64,000 bases of DNA from Bradyrhizobium cenepequi (GTDB lineage: Bacteria > Pseudomonadota > Alphaproteobacteria > Rhizobiales > Xanthobacteraceae): the NCBI RefSeq assembly GCF_020329485.1, contig NZ_JAGKJI010000014.1:1-64000 (forward strand), written 5' to 3'. Made by a program: the position numbers and the translations under genes. Each line of letters starts with the position of its first letter. Positions within the stretch are counted from its first letter, which is position 1. The notes beneath the pieces were generated by a model, which saw nothing but the letters and a program-made list of their open reading frames with translations, was not told the DNA's origin and did not search any database. Below are positions 44,195 to 52,917 of this stretch, piece after piece.

Positions 44195-44668
44195 CTATGC
44201 CAATTGCTGCGGACCCAGGCTGCCGAGCCACATGCGGGCTGAGTGGATGTTGTGAAAATCCCTGATCGCAATCTCTTTGGCCAGTTTCGAATGGATGGTC
44301 CCGATCGAGACCTTGCCGAAGAATGTCAGCGACACGGCAGTCGCGACGGCCTTGAGACCCGCCGCGCGCGCCCGCGGCAGCCAATCTTCCACGATCCACC
44401 TCTGGTCTTCCGCGTGGACGATCGGCAAATCCGAATCATCTCCCAGGATCCTATCGGCGGCATGCTGCGTGAGCATGCCAAGGATGATTTCATGAACGAA
44501 GCGAAGCTGGGCGCTGGTCGCGTATTTCCGCCACACCACCGCGATGCAGGGAATGCTTTCATCATATGAGAGCGAACAGATCGGATTGTCGTGCGGACAG
44601 TCCAACAAGTGGATCCCGTCGATGGATTCGGTTTCGATGATCCGCTTCAGCTCCGTCAGAGAACTCAT
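44195..44668 (-). CDS. Conserved hypothetical protein, 157 residues
   Basis: No named family is recognised. The sequence has a strand-helix alternation with CIAVVWRKYATSAQLRFVHE, ILGDDSDLPIVHAEDQRWIV and EDWLPRARAAGLKAVATAVS. The helix-after-strand pattern and an I-L-G-D-D turn recall SpoIIAA/STAS-like folds, but this is only a resemblance. It is convergent with the LysR gene. Confidence 0.65.
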   Translation of the reverse strand: MSSLTELKRIIETESIDGIHLLDCPHDNPICSLSYDESIPCIAVVWRKYATSAQLRFVHEIILGMLTQHAADRILGDDSDLPIVHAEDQRWIVEDWLPRARAAGLKAVATAVSLTFFGKVSIGTIHSKLAKEIAIRDFHNIHSARMWLGSLGPQQLA

Positions 44669-44824
44669 TCTGTTCCTCTTCTGTCGACTGCGTTCCTACG
44701 CGAGACGGGGCATACTAGCGCATTCCCGGTTCTGATTGAATCAGAACCGAAGCTCTGGTGTCCACTTCGCTCGAAAACGCTCTGGCGATCTGTTGGCGCT
44801 CTTGGAACACACCGGGCAGAGCGA

Positions 44825-46549
44825 TCACAGTGCGGCGTCCTGCGGCTCCACCTGCTGCATTTGCGGCTCACGCTGCAGGCTTTCGATCATCGCCCGTGCA
44901 ATCTCGCGCTCGCCCATGATGACGGTATCGGCGCCCAATCGCGTGAGATGCTCGACCTCGGCGTCCGAATGCGCGCGGGCGATGATCCGGATCTCCGGAT
45001 TGGCGGCGCGCGCCTGCTGAACGATCTGCCCGGCTTCGAACGCCTCGGGAATCGCGACCACCAGGTATCGGGCCGCGGTCGGATTGGCGGCAGCAAGCAC
45101 GTCGGCGCGGGCGGCATTGCCCATGATCGCCTCGATGTTTTTCTGCTTGAGTCCGGTGACGATCGCATCCGCGTCCTCGATGACGAGGAATGGCTGCCCA
45201 GCCTGCTTCATGGCGCCACCGACGATATTCCCGACCCGACCATAGCCGACCAGGATCGCATGCCCGCTCAGGCTTGTGACCGAGATCGGTTCGCGGGTGA
45301 CAGGCGCGGCTGTCTCTGGTGATGCCCGCGCCTGATCGAGCCGAAGTATCAGCCAGTCGACAGCGGCGAAGATCAGCGGATTGAGCATGATCGAGAGGAT
45401 CGATCCGGCCAGGATCAGATCGCGACCTTCCTTTGGGAGCAGATTGGAAACAACGCCAATCTCCGCCAGGATGAAGGAGAATTCTCCGATCTGGGCGAGA
45501 CTTGCAGAGATCGTCAGTGCCGTGGAGATCGGGCGCCGGAACGCCAACACGATCAGGAAGGCTGCCACTGACTTGCCGATGATAATGATAAAGAGCGTGC
45601 CGATCAGCGGCCACGGCTCACGGACGACGCTCATCGGATCGAACAGCATGCCGACGGACACGAAGAACAGCACCGCAAAGGCGTCCCGCAGCGGCAGCGA
45701 TTCCTGCGCGGCGCGCTGGCTGAGCGGGGATTCCGTCAGCATCATCCCGGCGAAGAAAGCGCCGAGCGCGAGCGAAACGTCGAACAGCTTGGTTGCGCCG
45801 AATGCAACGCCAAGCGCGATCGCCAGCACGGCTAGCCGAAACAGTTCGCGGGAGCCGGTGTGCGCAACGTAGTGCAGGATCCAGGGAATGAGCCTGCGTC
45901 CCACCACCAGCATGAGGACGATGAACAGGGCGACCTTGGCGACTGTGAGCAACAACGTGCCCGTGAGGCCAAGGCCAAGTCGCGCCGCGAGCGGACCGAC
46001 GGTCTGCGCATCGCCATTTCCGCCGAGCACGCTCGCAAGTGCCGGAAGCAGCACGAGTGCGAGCACCATCGCCAAATCTTCCACGATCAGCCAACCGACG
46101 GCGATCTTGCCACGATCGGTATCCATCAACCGGCGCTCTTGCATCGCGCGAAGCAGCACGACGGTGCTGGCGACAGATAATGCCAGCCCGAATACGAGGC
46201 CCGCTCCGACCGTCCATCCCATCGCGACTGCGAGGCCGAGCCCCATCAGCGTCGCAACCACAATCTGGACGACGGCACCGGGCAGCGCGATGGCGCGGAC
46301 AGATAAGAGATCGTTGAGGGAGAAATGCAGGCCCACGCCGAACATCAGCAGGATGATGCCCAGTTCCGCCAGCTCCGTTGCCAGTGATTGGTCGGCGACA
46401 AATCCAGGTGTGAAGGGGCCGACTGCAACTCCCGCAAGCAGGTAGCCGACCAACGGTGGTAGGCGGAACCGCTGGGCCAAGGCACCGAACACAAAAGCCA
46501 GTACAAGCCCTGCAACAATGGTCGCGATAAGTGGCGTATGATGCAGCAT
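44825..46549 (-). CDS. CPA2 cation:proton antiporter, KefB/YbaL type
   Basis: A 574-residue membrane protein. About 12 helices (1-390) include LVGYLLAGVAVGPFTPGF and GALSQAQ-like region LGAFFAGMMLTESPLS; a C-terminal RCK/TrkA-N domain begins ILVGYGRVGNIVGGAMKQ. It matches YbaL/KefB exchangers moving K+ or Na+ against protons under nucleotide or redox control. The start ATG 46547-46549 begins MLHHTPLIATIVAGLVLAF, as expected for the first helix. It is monocistronic. Confidence 0.92.
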   Translation of the reverse strand: MLHHTPLIATIVAGLVLAFVFGALAQRFRLPPLVGYLLAGVAVGPFTPGFVADQSLATELAELGIILLMFGVGLHFSLNDLLSVRAIALPGAVVQIVVATLMGLGLAVAMGWTVGAGLVFGLALSVASTVVLLRAMQERRLMDTDRGKIAVGWLIVEDLAMVLALVLLPALASVLGGNGDAQTVGPLAARLGLGLTGTLLLTVAKVALFIVLMLVVGRRLIPWILHYVAHTGSRELFRLAVLAIALGVAFGATKLFDVSLALGAFFAGMMLTESPLSQRAAQESLPLRDAFAVLFFVSVGMLFDPMSVVREPWPLIGTLFIIIIGKSVAAFLIVLAFRRPISTALTISASLAQIGEFSFILAEIGVVSNLLPKEGRDLILAGSILSIMLNPLIFAAVDWLILRLDQARASPETAAPVTREPISVTSLSGHAILVGYGRVGNIVGGAMKQAGQPFLVIEDADAIVTGLKQKNIEAIMGNAARADVLAAANPTAARYLVVAIPEAFEAGQIVQQARAANPEIRIIARAHSDAEVEHLTRLGADTVIMGEREIARAMIESLQREPQMQQVEPQDAAL

Positions 46550-46685
46550 TTTCGGCTTTTCGCACAATCTGTCGCCGATGTCTTGCGGACGATTTGTGGC
46601 GGCGTGTCGCACGTGCTGCTTGCGCTGACTCGCGCGGTCTGCGCCTGATGAGACGGCGCTGCATCCACGTAACAACTGCGCTCCT

Positions 46686-46800
46686 TCTCCCGCTTGCGGG
46701 GGAGGGCTGGGGTGGGGGCTGCCTCCGCGATTGACACTCTTTGAGTGGAGACAGCCCCCACCCGGCGCTTACGCGCCGACCTCCCCCGCAAGCGGGAGAG
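46686..46800. repeat. Palindromic element family A
   Basis: TCTCCCGCTTGCGGGGGAGG (46686-46705) and CCTCCCCCGCAAGCGGGAGA (46780-46799) are perfect inverted 20-base arms. The internal sequence matches the element at 361-475. It occupies the gap 46550-46855 with no gene seen. Confidence 0.85.
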
Positions 46801-46855
46801 GTGAATGAACATACGGCAGGACTGATCCAACCAAAGAACGTCACAGAGTGGGACG

Positions 46856-47536
46856 ATGCAAGCCCCAGACACACAATCGCTCAAGATCAAAGTCGACCAT
46901 GCCGGCATGGTCTCGGCGCTGCTGATGCGTCCGCCACAGGCGCGCGCCACTTACGTGTTTGCCCATGGCGCGGGTGCCGGCATGACGCATGCCTCGATGG
47001 AGGTGATTGCCACCGGACTCGCCGTGCGCGGCATCGCGACGTTGCGTTACCAGTTCCCCTATATGGACAAAGGCAGCAAGCGGCCCGATCCGCCGGCGAT
47101 TGCGCATGCCGCCGTGCGCGCCGCGGTCGCGGAAGCCGCGCAGCGGTGCGCCGGCCTGCCGATCTTCGCCGGCGGAAAATCCTTCGGCGGACGGATGACC
47201 TCACAGGCGCAGGCAATCGAGCCGCTTGCCGGCGTGCGCGGCCTGGTGTTTCTCGCCTTCCCGCTGCATCCCGCCGGGAAGCCGTCCAGCGAGCGGGCAA
47301 AGCATCTTGCGGACATCAAGATACCGATGCTGTTCCTGCAGGGTACGCGCGATGCCCTGGCGGAATTGAAGCTGCTCGAGCCGATGGTCAAGCAACTCGG
47401 ATCATTGGCGACGTTGCATCTCGTGAAAGAGGCCGATCACTCCTTCCATGTGCTGGCGCGCTCCGGCCGCAACGACCGCGAGGTGATGGACGAGGTGCTC
47501 GATACGTTTGTGGCGTGGGTGGATTCGATCCTTTGA
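46856..47536 (+). CDS. KANL3/Tex30-type alpha/beta hydrolase
   Basis: A 226-residue alpha/beta hydrolase. It has YVFAHGAGAGMTHASM (oxyanion region), the nucleophile elbow AGGKSFGGRMTSQ, Asp in FLQGTRDALAELK and His in KEADHSFHVLARSG, i.e. a complete Ser-Asp-His triad. This small family has no settled substrate. The start at ATG 46856 has no strong ribosome site but is the first homologous Met. Confidence 0.88.
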   Translation: MQAPDTQSLKIKVDHAGMVSALLMRPPQARATYVFAHGAGAGMTHASMEVIATGLAVRGIATLRYQFPYMDKGSKRPDPPAIAHAAVRAAVAEAAQRCAGLPIFAGGKSFGGRMTSQAQAIEPLAGVRGLVFLAFPLHPAGKPSSERAKHLADIKIPMLFLQGTRDALAELKLLEPMVKQLGSLATLHLVKEADHSFHVLARSGRNDREVMDEVLDTFVAWVDSIL

Positions 47537-47847
47537 AGTCCCTCGCCGCGAAACCCTGACCGCGAGTTCATGATCGATGTCCGGGCCGGCGGCGTGGCGT
47601 AGGACAGTGCCGCAAGAAACTCCTGTGGTTTCCACACCGGCGGATACAGCCGCGTGGATGATTTGGACTCCCGATCTTCGAGCGGGGGCGATACAATCAA
47701 TGGCAGAATGGAAGCGGCGGAAAGCATTGCCCGCGCCCGAAAATGACATCGTGAAATTTTCCCGGCTGCGTCGGGAGGAGGTCGGCTTCGGTGACATATC
47801 TAGTTGGCACAGACTGGAAGCCCGCATGATCACTGAGAGGTCCGCCG
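47537..47847. other. Gap without a recognised gene
   Basis: The 311 bases between the alpha/beta hydrolase and the next gene carry short open frames on both strands. None has a family match, a ribosome site or compositional support that I can see. The final bases GAGAGGTCCGCCG are the ribosome site of the gene at 47848. Confidence 0.5.
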
Positions 47848-48825
47848 ATGCACCGGTCCCCTGTTGGCTTGCACGCCGTCGCCTTACTTGCGCTCTTGCT
47901 GGGCTTCAGTTCCGCCCGTGCCGACACCAGCGGGCCTGCGGCCCAGACCCTGGGCGTCACCGTTGAAGACTTCGGCTATCTCGACACCTCGGGCGAGCCC
48001 ACCGATCAGACCGCCGCCCATCAAAAGCGGCTGCAGACCTTCATGGCCGCGTTGCGACGAGGCGTCGAGGCCGACCCACGCTACCGCCTCATCCCGCCCT
48101 CGATGGACGATCGGGCGACGCCCGCTGAGCGCATGCAGGCCGCGGCGCAAGGCGGCGCCAATATCCTGATCACCGGCGCTGTTCAGAAGATGAGCACCCT
48201 AGTGCAGTGGGCAAACGCTGTTGTCATCGACATCGGCACCAAACGGGTGGTGTTCGAAAGGCGCTACTCGTTTCGCGGCGACAATGACGAGGCGTGGGAT
48301 CGCGCCGAGAGCTTCCTGTCCCGGGACATCCGCGCGGCGCTGGCGACGCGGCTACCCGCATCTCCGGCAGTCGCGTCCGCGCCGATCACGCTTGCAGTGT
48401 TCGAGTTCGAACTGGAAGATACCACCGCGGCGGCTGTGACAAGCGGCGTCGCGGCTTCGGATGCAGCACAACTGGCCGATGTCACCAATGGCGTGCGCGA
48501 GCTGATCGCGCAATCGGGCCGCTACCGCATGATCGAGATCACCGATGCGAATGCGGACGCCGTCAAGACACACACGCTGCGCGACTGCGGCGGCTGCGAG
48601 GCCGGCGTCGCCCTGAAGCTGGGCGCGGATCAATCGCTGATCGGCGTGGTGAGGCGGGTCAGCCGCACCGAATACACGATCGGATTTCAAGTCCGCGACG
48701 CCCATAGCGGCGCCGCTATTTCGCGCGCCGACAGCGGGCTCCGCATGGGCGCCGACTACTCCTGGCGGCGCGGCGCAGTACGCCTCGTCAAGGATCACCT
48801 GCTCGAGCGCCAGGCTCAACAATAA
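47848..48825 (+). CDS. Exported protein with two tandem DUF2380/DUF3280-like domains
   Basis: A 325-residue protein with a signal peptide (cleavage after SSARA). Two similar domains follow: one about 35-165 (GVTVEDFGYLD, GGANILITGAVQKMS) and one about 178-320 (ITLAVFEFELED, ELIAQSGRYRMIEI, LGADQSLIGVVRRVS). Each has a first strand, a helix, an RYR segment and a VGAVQ-like strand, as in CsgG/TolB-N-like or DUF2380 folds. Single-domain members are about 170 residues, so this is a duplication. Function is unknown. Confidence 0.72.
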   Translation: MHRSPVGLHAVALLALLLGFSSARADTSGPAAQTLGVTVEDFGYLDTSGEPTDQTAAHQKRLQTFMAALRRGVEADPRYRLIPPSMDDRATPAERMQAAAQGGANILITGAVQKMSTLVQWANAVVIDIGTKRVVFERRYSFRGDNDEAWDRAESFLSRDIRAALATRLPASPAVASAPITLAVFEFELEDTTAAAVTSGVAASDAAQLADVTNGVRELIAQSGRYRMIEITDANADAVKTHTLRDCGGCEAGVALKLGADQSLIGVVRRVSRTEYTIGFQVRDAHSGAAISRADSGLRMGADYSWRRGAVRLVKDHLLERQAQQ

Positions 48826-48906
48826 GTCGCTGCGCAGCACCCGCTTCGCTCAGCCCGCCACCGACCGAGCAGCCGCTGTGATGGCGGCCGCGCTTGGAAG
48901 CGGTCG

Positions 48907-49200
48907 TCAGAGCATATTGCTGACGATCTTCATCATCTCAGCCGCCGAATACGCGCGCAGTGTTTCGCTGCGAACATTGCCGAGCGCGCCGAGGCTCAGG
49001 CTGAGCGACATGGCGGATGATTCATCCGGCGCGTCGATGAAGGTCACGACGTCATATCGACCCTGGGTCCAGACGAGCTCTTTCACCTTCACGCCGAACG
49101 TCTTCGCCATTTCCTTGAAAGCTTCCGCTCGCTTCGGAGACTCTTTGGCGCTGCGGATTCCCTGATCGGTGAACTTCGCCAGCACGACATAAGTCACCAT
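48907..49200 (-). CDS. GYD domain protein
   Basis: A 97-residue cytosolic protein of the GYD family: VTYVVLAKFTDQGIRSAKES, then WTQGRYDVVTFIDAPDESSA with the G-x-Y-D signature. Length is typical. Function of the family is unknown. Start ATG 49198-49200 follows AAGGAGG, an unusually strong ribosome site. Confidence 0.88.
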   Translation of the reverse strand: MVTYVVLAKFTDQGIRSAKESPKRAEAFKEMAKTFGVKVKELVWTQGRYDVVTFIDAPDESSAMSLSLSLGALGNVRSETLRAYSAAEMMKIVSNML

Positions 49201-49356
49201 GGCTGTCCTCCTTGGTTAGGACCCCTGTGCAACTTGGCATGAGGAAGTGGTGCCGAGCATGCTACAGCGGCTGCGGCACAGCCACAGCCCCTTTCAGGAA
49301 GGTCACCAGACGTGACCATTTTTGCCACGCCGCTTGATCCGCGCTACGATGGCGTC

Positions 49357-50088
49357 ATGGCACCGACAAGAATCCTGATCGTCAATCCCAACACCACCGT
49401 CACGATGACCGAGACCATCGCCGCCGCGGCGCGCGCCGCAGCGTCTCCCTGCACCGAGATATCTGCCGTTACTTCGGCGATGGGACCGGTGTCGATCGAA
49501 GGGTATTACGATGAAGCGTTCGCGGTCCCCGGCTTGATCCAGGCGCTACTGAGCGCAAAGGACGCTGACGCCGGAATCATCGCCTGCTTCGACGACACCG
49601 GATTGGATGCAGCGCGATCGGCGGCACCATTTCCGGTGGTCGGCATTTGCGAGGCGGCGCTGGTCACCGCGGGCCAGCTCGCAAAGCGCATCGCGGTCGT
49701 CACCACGCTGCCGCGCTCGGTGGTGCCGCTGGAAGAGCTCGTGCGCCGCTATGGATTTGCCGAAAGAGTCGCGGTGACGGCGTGCAATGTCGCGGTGCTC
49801 GATCTGGAGAAGCCAGGCTCGGGCGCGGAGGAAAAGCTCGGCAATGAAATCGAGCAGGCGCTGGACCGCGGCGCTGAGGCGATCGTGCTCGGCTGCGCAG
49901 GCATGGCCGATCTGGCGGCCAAACTGTCGCAAACATTCGGCGTGCCCGTCATCGATGGCGTCGCCGCGGCGGTGAAACAGGCCGAGGCGCTGGTGGGGCT
50001 GAAGCTTACGACCTCGCGCCGCGGCGCCTACGCGTTTCCAGGCGCGAAGAACTATACGGGCTTGCTGGAGAAATTCGCGCCGCCGTAA
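49357..50088 (+). CDS. Asp/Glu/hydantoin racemase family protein
   Basis: A 243-residue two-domain racemase. It starts ILIVNPNTTVTMTETIAAAA; the two catalytic cysteines lie in IIACFDDTG and VLGCAGMADL, the usual mirror pair of cofactor-independent racemases. The hydantoin-racemase branch fits the N-P-N-T-T motif. A GTG at 49312 with AGGAAGG upstream would add 15 residues; homology favours ATG 49357. It opens the accessory cluster that extends to 57 kb, though its own transcript may be separate. Confidence 0.88.
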   Translation: MAPTRILIVNPNTTVTMTETIAAAARAAASPCTEISAVTSAMGPVSIEGYYDEAFAVPGLIQALLSAKDADAGIIACFDDTGLDAARSAAPFPVVGICEAALVTAGQLAKRIAVVTTLPRSVVPLEELVRRYGFAERVAVTACNVAVLDLEKPGSGAEEKLGNEIEQALDRGAEAIVLGCAGMADLAAKLSQTFGVPVIDGVAAAVKQAEALVGLKLTTSRRGAYAFPGAKNYTGLLEKFAPP

Positions 50089-50092
50089 AGTG

Positions 50093-50177
50093 CGTCATCG
50101 CGAGGAGCGACAGCGACGAAGCAATCCATATCTCCGCAAGCGGCGCAATGGATTGCTTCGCTTCGCTCGCAATGACG
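50093..50177. repeat. Palindromic element family D
   Basis: CGTCATCGCGAGGAGCGA... and ...TCGCTCGCAATGACG form the outer ends, with GAAGCAATCCAT and ATGGATTGCTTC as perfect inner arms. It lies between the convergent racemase and SDR genes. Confidence 0.85.
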
Positions 50178-50187
50178 GCAGAGGCAC

Positions 50188-50970
50188 TCACGCTGAAGAC
50201 GGCGCACCGTAGATGCGGTCGCGCAGGCGGCGCATGCCGGCAAGCCAGCGGTCGCGATTGGAGGCTTTCCGCTGCATGTATTCCTGCACCTGCGGGTGCG
50301 ACAGGATCAGGAAGCGCTCCTCCTCCATCGCCTCGATCACGATACGCGCGACTTCGGCCGGCTGCATCACGCCATCGACCCGCGCCGCGCTCGGTCCCCG
50401 CGTGGTCATTCCGGTCTGCACCGACTGCGGGCACAGCACGGAGACGCGGATGCCGCGGTCGCCATACTGGATGGAAAGATGCTCGGCGAGCGCGACCGCG
50501 GCGTTCTTGGTCACGCCGTACGGCATCGAGTTCAGCGAGGCCAGAAGACCCGCGGCGGACGCCGTGTTGAGGAGATAGCCGGAGCCGCGTGCGAGCATGC
50601 CGGGGACCAGCGTCCGCGCCGCGAACACGTGGCTCATCACATGCACGCGCCAGCTCACGTCCCAGTCGGCATCAGAAGCGGCTTCCTGTCCTTTGCGCGA
50701 TAGCCCGGCATTGGAGAAGAGGACGTCGACCGGGCCATATTTGGCTTCCGCCGCCGCGACCAGCGCCTTGACGTCCTCTTCCAGACCGACATCGGCGGTC
50801 ACCGCCAACCCATCGATATCGCCGGCGACGCTCGCAAGCCGCTCGCGCGTGGTCTTGAGATCGGCGACGACGACACCTCGGGCGCCGGCCTCGGCATAGG
50901 CCCGCGCCACGGCCTCGCCGATGCCGCCAGCCGCTCCAGTCACGACGCAGACCTTGTCTTTGACACGCAT
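50188..50970 (-). CDS. SDR family oxidoreductase
   Basis: A 260-residue classical SDR. Cofactor motif TGAAGGIGEAVA, NAG at LFSNAGLSR, catalytic Ser in NTASAAG and YGVTK as YxxxK are all intact. The C-terminal 40 residues (MQRKASNRDRWLAGMRRLRD) extend beyond the core. Start ATG 50968-50970 follows GGGAG. It is divergent from the PhyH-family gene across the region that holds the inverted repeat at 51123-51158, so both may be under one regulator. Confidence 0.9.
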   Translation of the reverse strand: MRVKDKVCVVTGAAGGIGEAVARAYAEAGARGVVVADLKTTRERLASVAGDIDGLAVTADVGLEEDVKALVAAAEAKYGPVDVLFSNAGLSRKGQEAASDADWDVSWRVHVMSHVFAARTLVPGMLARGSGYLLNTASAAGLLASLNSMPYGVTKNAAVALAEHLSIQYGDRGIRVSVLCPQSVQTGMTTRGPSAARVDGVMQPAEVARIVIEAMEEERFLILSHPQVQEYMQRKASNRDRWLAGMRRLRDRIYGAPSSA

Positions 50971-51101
50971 GGCGGAGCGCTCCCCTTTTCGGTTTGACTC
51001 CATCTTTTCGTCGCCCGGCGCCGCTGGCAACCGCTTTCTGGGCGGCGCATTTAGCCCCGATTCGGACGCAATCCGAACCCGCGGAACCGCCACCCCGTGG
51101 C

Positions 51102-51130
51102 TTGACTCGGGTCAAAAATTTGATTTCATA
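51102..51130 (+). promoter_or_regulatory. Candidate promoter of the PhyH-led operon
   Basis: TTGACT (51102-51107) and, after 17 bases, TTCATA (51125-51130) form a weak sigma-70-like promoter. The -10 box is inside the left arm of the inverted repeat. Confidence 0.35.
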
Positions 51131-51158
51131 TATGCAAATAAGAAATCATATATGAAAT
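51123..51158. promoter_or_regulatory. Perfect 12-base inverted repeat, candidate operator
   Basis: ATTTCATATATG (51123-51134) and CATATATGAAAT (51147-51158) are perfect inverted arms with a 12-base spacer. Each arm contains the self-complementary CATATATG, and the two copies are 20 bases apart, close to two helical turns. The site ends 9 bases before ATG 51168. The nearby IclR protein (55067-55837) is the best candidate ligand. Confidence 0.6.
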
Positions 51159-51167
51159 GAGGAAACC

Positions 51168-51995
51168 ATGACCCATCTGCCCGAAGCTGCGATCAATCAC
51201 TACCGCGAGCACGGCTATCACGCGCCGATCAGGGTCATGTCGGCGGCCGAGGTCGAAGGCATTCGCAGGAAACTGGAGGAGCATGAGGCCGCACACGGCC
51301 TGCTCAAGGGATCGATGCGGCACAAGAGCCATCTGCTGTTCACCTGGCTCGATGGCCTGATCCGCCATCCGGCCATTCTCGATGCGGTCGAAAGCGTGAT
51401 CGGCCCTGATATCCTCTGCTGGAGTTCCACCTTCTTCATCAAGGAAGCTCACGATCCCGGTTTCGTCTCCTGGCACCAGGACTCGACCTATTGGGGGCTC
51501 GACCCCGCCGACATCGTCACCGCATGGGTGGCGCTGTCCGAGAGCACCGCGGAGAATGGCGCCATGCGCGTCGTTCCCGACACTCAGACGCTGGAGCAGA
51601 TCGCACACCGCGACACCTTCGCCACCGGCAACCTGCTGACGCGCGGGCAGGAGATCGCCGTCGATGTCGATGAGAGCAAAGCCGTGATGCTGCAGCTTCA
51701 GCCCGGCGAGATGTCGCTGCATCACGTCCGCCTGATCCATGGCAGCGACCCCAACCCGTCGGCGAAGCGCCGGATCGGCTTTGCGATCCGCTATCTGCCG
51801 ACCCATGTGCGGCAGGTTGTGGGAACGAACGATAGCGCGACGCTGGTGCGCGGCGTCGACCGCTACGGCAACTTCGCGCCGGAATATGCCCCGGAGAGCG
51901 ACCTGTCCGACGCCGCGATTACCTTCCACGCCCACGTGATGGGCGACCAGCAGAAGGTCTTGATGCGGAACACGCAAGCGGGCGCCATGCGATGA
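51168..51995 (+). CDS. Phytanoyl-CoA dioxygenase (PhyH) family protein
   Basis: A 275-residue Fe(II)/2-oxoglutarate oxygenase of the PhyH family. The iron ligands are visible: His103 and Asp105 in SWHQDSTYW, and His191 in RLIHGSDPNPS, with a distal Arg (RRIGFAIRY) for 2-oxoglutarate. Length suits small-molecule hydroxylases rather than acyl-CoA enzymes only. GAGG lies just before ATG 51168. It leads an operon with an acetoacetate-decarboxylase-like gene and a binding-protein gene. The substrate is unknown. Confidence 0.9.
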   Translation: MTHLPEAAINHYREHGYHAPIRVMSAAEVEGIRRKLEEHEAAHGLLKGSMRHKSHLLFTWLDGLIRHPAILDAVESVIGPDILCWSSTFFIKEAHDPGFVSWHQDSTYWGLDPADIVTAWVALSESTAENGAMRVVPDTQTLEQIAHRDTFATGNLLTRGQEIAVDVDESKAVMLQLQPGEMSLHHVRLIHGSDPNPSAKRRIGFAIRYLPTHVRQVVGTNDSATLVRGVDRYGNFAPEYAPESDLSDAAITFHAHVMGDQQKVLMRNTQAGAMR

Positions 51996-52023
51996 GCATG
52001 CCGCCGAAGGAGAGCAAGCCCAA

Positions 52024-52830
52024 ATGACCGACCCGATTACCGACCCCAACGATCCCCGGCGCCGCATGTTCGGCGACTACCGGCTGCACCCGAACAGCGG
52101 GGTCAATCCGCCTTACTCGCCGGCCTATCCGGTGGAGTGGGGCTGCACGCTCCGGACGGTCGAGATCATGACGCGCGTCACACCTGGCAAAGTGTCGCGC
52201 CTGCTCGCAGATACCCCGTTCGAGATCGCGAGCGACCGCGTCGCCTTCCGCTTCATGGTGTCGCCGGGCCATTCGCTGGCGGTGCATGCCGGGCAGATGT
52301 TCGATCTGATGATCACCGTTCCCGTGCGCTACAAGGGCCTGTTCACCGAGACCCATATCTTCATGTATTGCAGCGACCCGATGGGGATCTGCGCCGGCCG
52401 CGAAGTCTTCGGCTACACCAAGAAGGATGCGCACTACGCCTTCAATGAGCAGCCGGACGGTTCGATCACTGGGTGGGTCAGGCGGCGCGGCATTCCGCTG
52501 ACGGATTTTTCCTTCACACCCGATCCGTCCGCGCCGATGATCCGTATTGTCGACGGCGACGAACTGCCGGCCGGCGAGATCCATGTGCGACGCCTGCCGC
52601 ACCCGGAACGCCTGGAGACGGCCTATGCCGATATCGCCTATCGCCGCACGCCGCTGAAATATTCCGCGCCGCTGCCCGGCCGCGCCTCGATGACGCTGCA
52701 CGCAAGCGAATACGATCCGATCGCGGATCTCGCGCCCGAGATCCTGGGCGCGCAATTCATGGTCTCGGAGGTCTATGGCGGCGGCTTCGAAGTCGAAGAC
52801 CGGCGGCTGATCGAGCGCCTGATTCCGTAA
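52024..52830 (+). CDS. Acetoacetate decarboxylase family protein
   Basis: A 268-residue ADC-fold protein. The Schiff-base Lys region is visible as GREVFGYTKKDAH (Lys133/Lys134), aligned with the E-x-x-G-x-x-K-K motif of acetoacetate decarboxylase. GQMFDLMITVPVRYKGL is the preceding barrel strand. Family members include decarboxylases and aldolase-dehydratases acting on beta-keto or alpha-keto acids. It lies 28 bases after the dioxygenase gene. A decarboxylation or retro-aldol step following hydroxylation is plausible. Confidence 0.85.
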   Translation: MTDPITDPNDPRRRMFGDYRLHPNSGVNPPYSPAYPVEWGCTLRTVEIMTRVTPGKVSRLLADTPFEIASDRVAFRFMVSPGHSLAVHAGQMFDLMITVPVRYKGLFTETHIFMYCSDPMGICAGREVFGYTKKDAHYAFNEQPDGSITGWVRRRGIPLTDFSFTPDPSAPMIRIVDGDELPAGEIHVRRLPHPERLETAYADIAYRRTPLKYSAPLPGRASMTLHASEYDPIADLAPEILGAQFMVSEVYGGGFEVEDRRLIERLIP

Positions 52831-52844
52831 AACGACAAGATCGA

Positions 52845-52867
52845 CCCGCGCGCAAAGCACGCGCGGG
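52845..52867 (+). other. Intercistronic stem-loop before the binding-protein gene
   Basis: CCCGCGCG (52845-52852) and CGCGCGGG (52860-52867) pair perfectly with the loop CAAAGCA. No U-tract follows. Located between an enzyme gene and a transport gene, it could stabilise processed mRNA or attenuate transcription. Confidence 0.5.
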
Positions 52868-52917
52868 CGCAAACGTCCCGCGCGCAAGCCCGGGCCACAC
52901 ATGGGAGGGTTTTGGAC

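Noticed and set aside
47577..47966. 129-codon open frame before the DUF-type gene
   Set aside because: It overlaps the signal peptide of the better supported gene at 47848 and has no ribosome site or recognisable motif.
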